From the NCBI GenBank assembly GCA_900542035.1, contig UQMJ01000001.1:186001-250000 (forward strand): a stretch of DNA of 64,000 nt, given 5' to 3'. The position numbers and the translations under genes are program-made. The notes beneath the pieces are model-generated. The model had not been told where the DNA came from, searched no databases, and was given only the letters and a program-made list of their open reading frames with translations. This document shows positions 1 through 7,664 of the stretch, one piece after another (the stretch's first letter is position 1; each line of letters starts with the position of its first letter). This DNA comes from an uncultured Clostridium sp. Lineage in GTDB: Bacteria; Bacillota; Clostridia; Lachnospirales; Lachnospiraceae.

Positions 1-426
1 GTAATCATCAATATTTCCGGCGACATCAGCCTGATCGAGGCAAACGAAGCAGCCAGCTATGTTCAGGAACTGGCTGGAGATGATGCAAACATTATCTTTG
101 GTGCAATGTATGATGAAAATGCACAGGATGAAGCAAGCATTACCGTAATTGCTACCGGCCTGGATGCCCATGGCGCCAATACTCCGGTTGCCAAGGCAAT
201 GACCGGATTTAATCCTGGAAACTTTAAGCCGAAAACTTCTGCAGCAGCACCGGCACAGAACGCTGCACAGCCGCAGAGAACAACTCCAAGGACCAATCCG
301 GAGGCAGCGGCTACCGCTTCTGCATCCTCCTTTACTTCCCAGCCTGGACAGACTCCATATCGTCCGGTAAACCGTGGAGAAGTACAGATTAACATTCCAG
401 ATTTTTTAAAGAACAATAGAAGATAA
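1..426 (+). CDS. ftsZ: Cell division protein FtsZ, C-terminal part
   Basis: This is the 3' part of ftsZ; the 5' end lies outside the window and the frame is open from base 1. FtsZ is the tubulin-like GTPase that forms the division ring. Visible are the end of the C-terminal tubulin-fold domain (NEAASYVQEL, DANIIFGAMYDE), a linker of about 50 residues rich in Ala, Thr, Pro and Gln, and the conserved C-terminal peptide IPDFLKNNRR that binds FtsA, SepF or other anchors. The neighbours spoIIGA and sigE are the usual Bacillota partners downstream of ftsZ. A terminator follows directly. Confidence 0.95.
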   Translation, partial: VIINISGDISLIEANEAASYVQELAGDDANIIFGAMYDENAQDEASITVIATGLDAHGANTPVAKAMTGFNPGNFKPKTSAAAPAQNAAQPQRTTPRTNPEAAATASASSFTSQPGQTPYRPVNRGEVQINIPDFLKNNRR

Positions 427-444
427 GCATTTTGGCATATTTTG

Positions 445-495
445 AAAGGCTGTCGTACTGAGGATTTGAAATCCTGGTGCGATGGCCTTTTTTTG
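445..495 (+). terminator. Rho-independent terminator of ftsZ
   Basis: A stem with 447-455 pairing to 480-488 (GU pairs included) is extended by an inner perfect hairpin (AGGATTT/AAATCCT) and followed by a run of seven T. It separates ftsZ from spoIIGA transcription. Confidence 0.85.
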
Positions 496-586
496 ACCCT
501 TTTTGCAGAACGATGCCAGGAAAACTCGTTTTGACTGGAAATAGGACGTTTTTTGGCGATAAAAAAGCCGAATATGCCGAGGTATT

Positions 587-619
587 TTGACAAATTTTAC
601 AGGGACGCAGGAGTATAAT
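587..619 (+). promoter_or_regulatory. Spo0A-type promoter of spoIIGA (long spacer)
   Basis: A consensus TTGACA (587-592) and a consensus TATAAT (614-619) are separated by 21 bp rather than 17. The B. subtilis spoIIG promoter has the same peculiarity (22 bp) and needs Spo0A~P bound over the -35. The -35 here lies inside TTTGACA, one base off the 0A-box TTCGACA. Two further TTTTGAC copies lie upstream, at 491 and 529. Control by Spo0A is inferred from this resemblance and the gene order. Confidence 0.65.
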
Positions 620-647
620 GATGAGGTCAGGCGGAAGGGAGGCAGAG

Positions 648-1511
648 TTGACGGTAAAAATCTACGTGGATCAGTGGCTGATGATCAATGGAGTTATCAA
701 TACGCTTCTGCTTCTGCTGCTGAAAGGGTTTATTGGCCTTCCGGCAAAAAACAGCCGGATCTTTATGGGAGCTTTGACAGGATGCGCAGTCTCAGGGCTG
801 ACTCTGCTTGGTGCAGCCGGACTGTATAGGCTGTTTGCTGCCAGAGGGCAATGGGGAAACGGATTCTTTCCATATGGAGCGGCAGCTCTGGTTTTGAGAG
901 GAATCGGAATGCTGTGGGGCGGCGGTCTGATGATTCGGGCAGTCTGGGGAAGGCTGAATATTCCCACTTTTTTTAGAGCCATGTGGGGACTGTTTCTGAT
1001 AGCAGTTTTATTTGGCGGACTGCTTTACGGGATTTCTTCCTTTCTGCCCCAAGGGATTTGGTCCACAGGAAGCCTTTTGTGCGCGGCTGGAGGAAGTTTT
1101 TTTCTGTCCAGGGCCGCTGTCCATTTGGTAACGGAAAATCGGGAGAAGAAAGAGAAGCTTTATCCGGCTGTCCTGATTTACCAGGGAAGGGAATGCCGGA
1201 TTATGGCGTTGTGGGATACGGGCAACCAGCTTACAGATATGTTGGGCAAAAGGCCTGTGCATATTTTAGACAGCCAGACCGCCAAGAAAGTAGTAACAAC
1301 CGTCCGGCAGGTTCGCTACATTCCCTATCAGACTATTGGACAGCCGGAAGGAGTAATGCCGGCTACTTTTTTTGACGCCATCCGGATTGAGTCAGAGAAA
1401 GGGCAGGTTTTGCTTAACAACCCTCTGGTTGCTTTTTCACCCCAGCCAGTCTCTCCAAAAGGAGAGTATCAGCTTCTGCTTCACGGAAGCGCTTTTGAGA
1501 GAAACCAGTAA
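648..1511 (+). CDS. spoIIGA: Sigma-E processing peptidase SpoIIGA
   Basis: A membrane-embedded aspartic protease that cleaves the pro-sequence from sigma-E in the mother cell after the forespore signal through SpoIIR. The N-terminal half has about five hydrophobic segments. The C-terminal half carries the catalytic DTGNQL motif (Asp190), close to the B. subtilis active Asp183. Start choice: TTG at 648, preceded by GGAAGGGAGG at 633-642, gives the typical beginning MTVKIYVDQW; an ATG 30 bases upstream overlaps the -10 box and is unlikely. The product is 287 residues. sigE, its substrate gene, starts 20 bases downstream. Confidence 0.93.
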   Translation: MTVKIYVDQWLMINGVINTLLLLLLKGFIGLPAKNSRIFMGALTGCAVSGLTLLGAAGLYRLFAARGQWGNGFFPYGAAALVLRGIGMLWGGGLMIRAVWGRLNIPTFFRAMWGLFLIAVLFGGLLYGISSFLPQGIWSTGSLLCAAGGSFFLSRAAVHLVTENREKKEKLYPAVLIYQGRECRIMALWDTGNQLTDMLGKRPVHILDSQTAKKVVTTVRQVRYIPYQTIGQPEGVMPATFFDAIRIESEKGQVLLNNPLVAFSPQPVSPKGEYQLLLHGSAFERNQ

Positions 1512-1531
1512 AAATGATGAAGGAGGATATT

Positions 1532-2272
1532 ATGATTATTAAAGTTTCAGCACCCAGTCGTTTCCAGTTTAAAACAGCATCTGGTTTTCGGACGTTTTTG
1601 ATGCAGAAACAGGGAGAAGTCCATTACATAGGAGGTGCTGACATTCTGCCTCCGCCGCTGGATTCCGGAAAAGAAGCAGAACTCATTGCAAGACTCGACG
1701 ATGAGAGGGACAAAGAAGCCCGTTCCAGACTGATTGAACATAATCTGCGTCTGGTGGTTTACATAGCAAAAAAGTTTGACAACACCGGCGTAGGGGTGGA
1801 AGATTTGATTTCGATCGGAACCATTGGCCTGATTAAGGCTATTAACACCTTTAATCCGAAGAAAAATATTAAGCTGGCGACCTATGCGTCCCGCTGCATT
1901 GAAAATGAGATTTTGATGCATCTTCGAAGGAGCAGCAAAACGAAAATGGAAGTGTCCATTGACGAGCCTTTAAATGTAGACTGGGATGGAAACGAATTGC
2001 TGTTGTCCGATATTCTGGGAACCGACGAAGATGTAATCTATAAAGATATTGAAGACGAGATTGAGAAGAATCTGTTAAATGCCGCAATCAGCCGTCTGGA
2101 ACCAAGAGAACGCAAAATTGTAGAACTTCGGTTTGGCCTGACCAATGAAGACGGAGATGAAATGACCCAGAAAGAAGTAGCAGATCTGCTGGGAATCTCC
2201 CAGTCTTATATTTCAAGACTGGAGAAAAAGATTATGAAACGGCTGAAAAAGGAAATTGTGCGGTTTGAATAG
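1532..2272 (+). CDS. sigE: RNA polymerase sporulation sigma factor SigE (pro-form)
   Basis: Mother-cell sigma factor of early sporulation, made as an inactive precursor. The N-terminal pro-region of about 30 residues leads to the YIGG...LPPPL segment (residues 32-42), which resembles the SpoIIGA cleavage region of B. subtilis pro-sigma-E. Region 2 (NLRLVVYIAKKF, LISIGTIGLIKA, LATYASRCIENEI) and region 4 (RERKIVELRFGL, QKEVADLLGISQSYISRLEKK) are intact. AAGGAGG at 1520-1526 selects ATG 1532 over an in-frame ATG at 1514. It forms an operon with spoIIGA; unlike the common arrangement, sigG does not follow directly. Confidence 0.95.
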   Translation: MIIKVSAPSRFQFKTASGFRTFLMQKQGEVHYIGGADILPPPLDSGKEAELIARLDDERDKEARSRLIEHNLRLVVYIAKKFDNTGVGVEDLISIGTIGLIKAINTFNPKKNIKLATYASRCIENEILMHLRRSSKTKMEVSIDEPLNVDWDGNELLLSDILGTDEDVIYKDIEDEIEKNLLNAAISRLEPRERKIVELRFGLTNEDGDEMTQKEVADLLGISQSYISRLEKKIMKRLKKEIVRFE

Positions 2273-2277
2273 AGAGC

Positions 2278-2309
2278 AAAAAGGGCTGCCGGTTATTTGA
2301 CGGCAGCCC
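2278..2309 (-). terminator. Terminator of the response regulator gene, overlapping its stop codon
   Basis: A perfect 9-bp stem (2283-2291 with 2301-2309) has a 9-nt loop and, on the minus strand, is followed by five T (2278-2282). The response regulator stop codon (2293-2295) lies in the loop. There is no T-run in the plus direction, so it does not look like a sigE terminator. Confidence 0.8.
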
Positions 2310-3873
2310 GATACTGGGAAGGAGTTACTCCGTAGTATTTTTTAAAGAGACGGCTGAAATAAAGCTGATCATCAAAGCCAACGGAAATGGCGACCTCTTT
2401 GATATAATAGTTTTTGTCCTCCAGAAGCCGGACCGCTTTGGCCATCCGGAGATTGTTGATATAGGTGTTGATATTAACTCCGGTTTCTTCTTTAAAAACC
2501 CGACAAAGGTAGCTGGAGCTTAATCCCACATAGTCGGCAATGTCAGTCAGACTGATTTTGCTGTCATAATGATCTTCAATGAAGGAAACGGCCTGGGAGA
2601 TTTCGATGCTGAGGGGGGGCTTGGAAATCTCTTTGGTATTGGGAGAAAAGATCAGCGGAAGGGCAGAGGCAACGAATCCTGCCAGTTCTTCTGCGTGTCT
2701 GGCTTTCCGCATGGAATCTGCCAGATCTGCCAGCTGTTCATGGACAGGAGACGTTCCGCCAGGAATCTGGTATTCTAAGCTGCCTAACAGGCGGATGCAG
2801 GATTGGATGGCGTTTGCCGGAGGAACATGGTCTTTGCGGCATCTATCTAAAAACTCTGTAATTTTCTGAAATGCAAAGGACATCCGGTTTTCTCCCGTAT
2901 AATCCAGAATCCTGGAAGCAAGCTCCTTGTAGGAGAGGGCGGGAGCAGTCTGGGTCAGAGAAGAGGCGTCTGCTACTCCCAGGGGTTCGTAGAAATTCAG
3001 ACCAAACAACGGCTGAAACGTCCCGTAAACCTTTCTGGATTCTTCCAGGCTGGCCAGTCTGCTTTGATAGAGAATCGACGGAGCCAGCGACATATAGTAG
3101 CCAAATAACTGGGAAATTCTGGCGCACAGGCTGGAAAGCGTGGTTTTGTGAAGGGACAGTTCCTGATCCGGAAGAACCAGGAGAACGTTGCTGTCATCTA
3201 AAAAGATGATGACCCGCCGTTCGATTTGTTCCAGAGCATTTTTTAATGTGCTACAGATTAAATCCGTGTCGGGAAGAGTGACCGAATCCCTGCAGTTGTC
3301 AAAGGAAATCTGACAGAGGGAGATGGTATTGGACTGTTCTGCTTCGGAAGAGTCAAAAGGAAGCTGGGAGTTCTGGATGGAACAGTCGGCAGAGTGGGTA
3401 GGATGAATGAAAAAATCCCTCCAGGCAGCGTGTTTTTGCTCATTGGAAACTCTGTTCAGATACTGACGTTCCGTATAGGCAGGGACTGCGTGTTTTGCAT
3501 CCAGCTTGAGCCGGATCTTTTTTAATTGTTCTGTAAGAGCTTCCGGACTGATGCTGACTTTTAAAAGATAGTCAAAGGCTCCCAATACAAGGGCAGTCCG
3601 GACTGAGTTAAAATCTTCGTAGTTGCTGATGACCAGGAATTCACAATCCATACCAGTTTCTTTAGCGGTCCGGATCAGCGCAAGCCCATCTAAAACCGGC
3701 ATTTTCAAATCACATATAATTAAATCCGGATGAAACCGCTCTGCCATGTCTAAGGCTTCTTTTCCATTGGAAGCCAGGGCGCAGATACAAAATCCCAGAT
3801 CTTCCCAGTTTAACATGGACTGAAGCGCAATTTTTACAATTGGTTCATCATCAACAATCAGTACCTGATACAT
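2293..3873 (-). CDS. AraC-type response regulator (YesN-like)
   Basis: Cytoplasmic DNA-binding partner of the adjacent sensor kinase. The N-terminal receiver domain (1-120) shows the acidic pair Asp8/Asp9, the phospho-acceptor Asp55 in ICDLKMP, Ser83 and Lys105. A linker of about 280 residues without a recognised fold precedes a C-terminal AraC-type double helix-turn-helix (about 425-526: SLTDIADYVGLSSSYLCRVFKEETG and VGFDDQLYFSRLFKKYYGVTPSQYR). Its AGGAGG overlaps the kinase stop codon, so translation is probably coupled. The divergent PTS permease gene is the most likely target; this is inferred from position and repeats in the shared gap. Confidence 0.92.
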   Translation of the reverse strand: MYQVLIVDDEPIVKIALQSMLNWEDLGFCICALASNGKEALDMAERFHPDLIICDLKMPVLDGLALIRTAKETGMDCEFLVISNYEDFNSVRTALVLGAFDYLLKVSISPEALTEQLKKIRLKLDAKHAVPAYTERQYLNRVSNEQKHAAWRDFFIHPTHSADCSIQNSQLPFDSSEAEQSNTISLCQISFDNCRDSVTLPDTDLICSTLKNALEQIERRVIIFLDDSNVLLVLPDQELSLHKTTLSSLCARISQLFGYYMSLAPSILYQSRLASLEESRKVYGTFQPLFGLNFYEPLGVADASSLTQTAPALSYKELASRILDYTGENRMSFAFQKITEFLDRCRKDHVPPANAIQSCIRLLGSLEYQIPGGTSPVHEQLADLADSMRKARHAEELAGFVASALPLIFSPNTKEISKPPLSIEISQAVSFIEDHYDSKISLTDIADYVGLSSSYLCRVFKEETGVNINTYINNLRMAKAVRLLEDKNYYIKEVAISVGFDDQLYFSRLFKKYYGVTPSQYRAAVK

Positions 3874-3882
3874 AAAATCCTC

Positions 3883-4941
3883 CTAATTGGTATGGGTGTA
3901 AGGGGGAACCGTCTGGGAAGAAGGAATGGCGGGAATCAGAATCCGGCAGCAGGTCCCTTTCTCCGGCTGGCTCTGGACGGTAAGCCCGTATTGTTCGGAA
4001 AAATAAAGGTGGATCCGGTCGTTGACATTGCGGGTTCCAATACCCCCTAAGCCTTTGGACTGGGCGGCTTTTTTTGACGGATCAAAGCCTTTTCCCTCAT
4101 CCTTTATTTCCAATACGATGTCCGAGCCTTCAAAACGGCTGGTTACATAGATTTCCATCACGGTGCCGTCATTATAGGAACCGTGGAGAACGGAATTTTC
4201 GGCCAGGGGCTGGAGGATTAATTTCGGCACCAGAAAGGAGGCGGTTTCCGGAGAAATTTCATAGTTTACGTGGAAACTTCCGGCATAGCGGATCGCCTGT
4301 ATGGAAAAATAGTGTTTTAAGTTGTCGGTTTCTTCCTGGATGGTAATAAACTCGTTGTCATTGACCAGAGTGTTTTTTAAGAGTTCGCTTAGTGACAGGA
4401 TTCCCTCAGCCACCACCTTATCGTGGTTCATCAAGGCTACCAGACGCAGTGTGTTTAATGTGTTAAAGAGAAAATGAGGATTAATCTGGTATTGAAGCAT
4501 TTTTAGTTCTAATTCCCGCTTTTTCGATTCGCTTTCCTGGCGCTGTTCTAAAAGAAGCTGGATTTCTGTAATCATACCGTCTATGTTGTCGGAGAGGAAG
4601 GCTAGTTCATCGTTGGCCAAGTCCTGTATCCGCACATCTAAATTTCCTCCGGAAACAGCCTGGCAGGTATTGACCATCTGGCGGATGGGATGGGAGATGC
4701 TGAAATATGTATAGGTGGTCAGAGCCAATGGAACGCACATCAGAAGGATGCACATAATCAGAAGCCGTCCCGCCGGTTCGCTGTTCCCGTAAAGAAACAG
4801 GGAATACAGGTAGACCACCAGAAGGGGAAACAGGGTGGAAAGCAGAAATGAGAAAATAAGACGGTAATGAATCTTTAAATTTCTCAGCTTTGTCAGGAAA
4901 AATTCCCTGTTCGGGAATTTCTTTTTGGAAAATGAAATCAT
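3883..4941 (-). CDS. Sensor histidine kinase, YesM/LytS-type, short sensor
   Basis: Membrane histidine kinase that should phosphorylate the downstream response regulator. Two transmembrane helices (about 28-50 and 58-82) are joined by only about eight residues, so the large extracytoplasmic sensor of YesM-type kinases is missing. A HAMP-like segment follows (83-135), then the His_kinase domain with His156 in INPHFLFNTLN, the N-box LAENSVLHG and the G-boxes DEGKGFD and GLGGIGTRN. At 352 residues it is far shorter than typical YesM proteins of nearly 600. The signal may come from within the membrane or from a partner such as the adjacent PTS permease; that is inference. Confidence 0.9.
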   Translation of the reverse strand: MISFSKKKFPNREFFLTKLRNLKIHYRLIFSFLLSTLFPLLVVYLYSLFLYGNSEPAGRLLIMCILLMCVPLALTTYTYFSISHPIRQMVNTCQAVSGGNLDVRIQDLANDELAFLSDNIDGMITEIQLLLEQRQESESKKRELELKMLQYQINPHFLFNTLNTLRLVALMNHDKVVAEGILSLSELLKNTLVNDNEFITIQEETDNLKHYFSIQAIRYAGSFHVNYEISPETASFLVPKLILQPLAENSVLHGSYNDGTVMEIYVTSRFEGSDIVLEIKDEGKGFDPSKKAAQSKGLGGIGTRNVNDRIHLYFSEQYGLTVQSQPEKGTCCRILIPAIPSSQTVPPYTHTN

Positions 4942-5010
4942 AGGGATCCTTTCTGGAGCTTTTGAATAATAAAAGAAGCTGTTTTTTGTACAACATAGAT
5001 ATTTTACCCG

Positions 5011-5133
5011 ATAATCTTAAAATAATCCATAGAAAAAACAAAAAAATCTATATGAATATTTCATAAAAAGTTATTAGAGTTTAGGAAAATTTAATAAATC
5101 AAGATTATCCATAGATAGGATAAGATTATGGAT
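5011..5133. promoter_or_regulatory. AAGATTAT repeats: probable response-regulator sites
   Basis: AAGATTATCCAT (5101-5112) and AAGATTATGGAT (5122-5133) match at 10 of 12 bases and start 21 bp apart, two helical turns. A third AAGATTAT lies in opposite orientation at 5011-5018. The downstream copy touches the poor -35 region (5132-5137) of a TATAAT at 5155-5160. This is the usual placement of an activator such as an AraC-type regulator. Binding is inferred, not shown. Confidence 0.5.
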
Positions 5134-5194
5134 GTACAGGTTTTGTGAAATTGTTATAATTATAACATAATAATAATAAGGAGGGAACGTAAAT

Positions 5195-6646
5195 ATGATG
5201 AAATATTTACAAAAACTCGGTAAATCCCTGATGCTGCCGGTTGCTTGTCTTCCGATTTGCGGTATCTTAATGGGAATTGGTTATGCACTGTCTCCAAACG
5301 CAATGCAGGGAGGAGAGATTGCAGGCGTTGGTCCGGTTATCGGCTTCTTCTTAATTAAAGCCGGAGGCGCTCTGATTGACAATATGTCCTGGCTGTTTGC
5401 AATCGGTGTTGCAGTTGGTATGTCTGACGACCATGAAGGTACTGCTGGCCTGGCAGGTCTGGTATCCTGGCTGGTTATCACAACCCTGCTTTCCAGCGGA
5501 ACCGTAGCAGTCTTAGTCGGTGGCGAAGCAGATCCTGCATTTGCCAAGATTCAGAACCAGTTTATCGGTATTATCTCCGGTATCATCGGTTCTTCCTGCT
5601 ACAACAAGTTTAAGGGAACCCGTCTTCCGGACGCACTGGCATTCTTCTCCGGCAAGCGTTTCGTTTCCATTGCAACTGCAGTGGTATCCATTATCGCAGC
5701 AGCAATCCTGTTCTTTATCTGGCCTATGGTTTACGGCGCCCTGGTAACAGTTGGCGAGAGTATCGTTGGATTAGGCGCAGTAGGCGCTGGCATTTATGCA
5801 TTCTTAAACCGTCTGCTGATTCCAACTGGTCTGCATCATGCATTAAACTCTGTATTCTGGTTTGACGCAGCAGGCATTAACGACCTGGGCAACTTCTGGG
5901 CAGGCGAACTGCTCAACGGCGCAGGCGGACAGGCTGGTATGTATATGTCCGGCTTCTTCCCATGTATGATGTTCGGTCTTCCGGCAGCAGCTTTAGCAAT
6001 TATCCATTCTGCAAAGCCAGAGAGAAGAAAAGAAGCAGCAGGTCTGGTTGGCGCAGCAGCTCTTTGTGCATTTGTCTGCGGCGTTACCGAACCGTTTGAG
6101 TTTGCATTCATGTTCTTAGCTCCTGGTCTGTATGTAATTTACGCATTGCTGTATGGTATTTTTACTTTCATTACCTTAACCGTGGGATTCCGCGCAGGTT
6201 TCTCCTTCTCCGCAGGTTTAACGGACCTGGTATTCAGTTCCCAGCTTCCGGCAGCACAGAAGACCTGGCTGATTATTCCGTTAGGTATTGCGGCAGCTAT
6301 CGTATTCTACATCGTATTCCGCTTTGCTATCAAAGCATTTGATCTGAAGACTCCTGGACGTGAAGACGACAGTGAGGATGAGACCAAGATCGTTCTGGCA
6401 AATGACGACTTTACCACCATGGCATCCATTATTCTGGAAGGTCTGGGCGGTAAAGAGAACGTTGCCAGCGTAGATAACTGTATTACCAGACTTCGTCTGG
6501 AAATCAAAGACTATACAGCAGTCAATGAAAAGAAGATTAAATCTGCAGGCGTAAGCGGAGTAATCCGTCCAAGCAAGACCGCGGTTCAGGTTATTATCGG
6601 ACCAAAGGTACAGTTTGTAGCAGATGAATTTAAGAAATTGCTGTAA
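5195..6646 (+). CDS. PTS permease IICB, glucose/N-acetylglucosamine type
   Basis: Phosphoenolpyruvate-dependent sugar permease that imports and phosphorylates its sugar. The N-terminal IIC domain (about 1-380, many membrane helices) contains PTGLHHALNSVFWFD and GVTEPFEFAFMFLAPGLY, closest to the GlcNAc/glucose family. The C-terminal IIB domain (about 405-483) has the phospho-cysteine in DNCITRLR (Cys429). No IIA domain is attached. AAGGAGGG at 5178-5185 precedes ATG 5195; a second ATG follows immediately. It is divergent from the two-component system and closed by its own terminator. GlcNAc rather than glucose is a leaning from motif wording only. Confidence 0.88.
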   Translation: MMKYLQKLGKSLMLPVACLPICGILMGIGYALSPNAMQGGEIAGVGPVIGFFLIKAGGALIDNMSWLFAIGVAVGMSDDHEGTAGLAGLVSWLVITTLLSSGTVAVLVGGEADPAFAKIQNQFIGIISGIIGSSCYNKFKGTRLPDALAFFSGKRFVSIATAVVSIIAAAILFFIWPMVYGALVTVGESIVGLGAVGAGIYAFLNRLLIPTGLHHALNSVFWFDAAGINDLGNFWAGELLNGAGGQAGMYMSGFFPCMMFGLPAAALAIIHSAKPERRKEAAGLVGAAALCAFVCGVTEPFEFAFMFLAPGLYVIYALLYGIFTFITLTVGFRAGFSFSAGLTDLVFSSQLPAAQKTWLIIPLGIAAAIVFYIVFRFAIKAFDLKTPGREDDSEDETKIVLANDDFTTMASIILEGLGGKENVASVDNCITRLRLEIKDYTAVNEKKIKSAGVSGVIRPSKTAVQVIIGPKVQFVADEFKKLL

Positions 6647-6666
6647 GGAATAAGGCGTAACCTTAC

Positions 6667-6699
6667 GGGCCGGAAGACAACCATCTTCCGGCCCTTTTT
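6667..6699 (+). terminator. Terminator of the PTS permease gene
   Basis: A perfect 11-bp GC-rich stem (6667-6677 with 6684-6694), a 6-nt loop and five T. It lies between the convergent PTS and sigG genes; on the minus strand no T-run follows. Confidence 0.9.
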
Positions 6700-6704
6700 G
6701 TCAG

Positions 6705-7481
6705 TTATCCCAGGTAGTTCCGCATGATTTTCAGCGCATTTTTTTCCAGACGGCTGACCTGGGCCTGACTGATGTGAATTTCTTCCGCTACTTCGGTCTG
6801 GGTTTTTCCCTCAAAAAACCGCATGTCGATGATATGGCGTTCCCGCTCTGGAAGGCGTTTCATAGCTTCTTTCAGGGAGATATTTTCTACCCAGTTTTCT
6901 TCTACGTTCTTTTTGTCGCTAATCTGATCCATGACATAAAGCGGATCTCCGCCTTCGCTGTAGACTGGTTCGTACAGGCTGACCGGACTCTGGATAGCGT
7001 CTAAGGCATAGGTAATTTCTTCTTTGCTGATTCCAATTTCATCGGCAATTTCCATGATTGTCGGTTCCTTCATATTTTTGCGCATCAGGCCTTCTTTTGC
7101 GTAAATGGCTTTGTAGGCCGTATCCCTCAGAGAACGGCTGACCCGAATGGAGTTGTTGTCTCTTAAATACCGCCGCACTTCTCCTAAAATCATGGGCACC
7201 GCATAGGTAGAGAAGCGGACGTTCTGGGAAATGTCAAAATTATCAATGGCTTTGATGAGGCCGATGCATCCAATCTGAAATAAATCGTCCAGGGTTTCAT
7301 TGCTTCCGGCATACCGCTGGATCACGCTTAAAACCAGGCGCAGATTGCCTTTGATGTACTGTTCCCTGGCATCCATGTCTCCGTCCATAATCCGCCGGAA
7401 CAGGGCTTCCTTTTCGTCATTGGTAAGAAGAGGAAGCTTTGAGGTATTTACTCCGCAGATTTCTACTTTATATCCGGACAT
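6705..7481 (-). CDS. sigG: RNA polymerase sporulation sigma factor SigG
   Basis: Late forespore sigma factor. The start YKVEICGVNTSKLP matches the characteristic SigG N-terminus. Regions 2 (NLRLVLSVIQRYAG, LFQIGCIGLIKAIDNFD, STYAVPMILGEVRRYLRD), 3 and 4 (RERHIIDMRFFEGKTQTEVA, ISQAQVSRLEKNAL) are complete; 258 residues. A GGAGGG just upstream selects the ATG at 7479-7481 over an upstream in-frame start. In many Bacillota sigG directly follows sigE on the same strand. Here it is 4.4 kb away and inverted, with a two-component system and a PTS gene between. Confidence 0.95.
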   Translation of the reverse strand: MSGYKVEICGVNTSKLPLLTNDEKEALFRRIMDGDMDAREQYIKGNLRLVLSVIQRYAGSNETLDDLFQIGCIGLIKAIDNFDISQNVRFSTYAVPMILGEVRRYLRDNNSIRVSRSLRDTAYKAIYAKEGLMRKNMKEPTIMEIADEIGISKEEITYALDAIQSPVSLYEPVYSEGGDPLYVMDQISDKKNVEENWVENISLKEAMKRLPERERHIIDMRFFEGKTQTEVAEEIHISQAQVSRLEKNALKIMRNYLG

Positions 7482-7595
7482 AATTCTTCCCTCCGCATTG
7501 GTTATTTGCGCAGCCATGTGACAAGGCTGCCTTATAGGAAAATGATGGACGGATTCTGGAAGAATTATACGGATTTTTTCCTGGAAAAATTTTGG

Positions 7596-7624
7596 TTGAC
7601 GAAAGTTTCGTTTGGGCGTATACT
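7596..7624 (+). promoter_or_regulatory. Sigma-A promoter of the MATE gene
   Basis: TTGACG (7596-7601), 17-bp spacer, TATACT (7619-7624), 41 bases before the chosen ATG. Confidence 0.8.
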
Positions 7625-7664
7625 CTTGAATTCGAAGAAGAAAGACAGGTGGAGGGCGAATGCC

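Noticed and set aside
671..982. Long minus-strand reading frame inside spoIIGA
   Set aside because: It lies wholly within a well-supported gene, has no ribosome site and no recognisable motif; treated as a shadow.
2278..2309. Shared terminator for sigE and the response regulator
   Set aside because: Only the minus-strand side has a T-run; the plus side reads GATACTGGG, so it serves the response regulator only.
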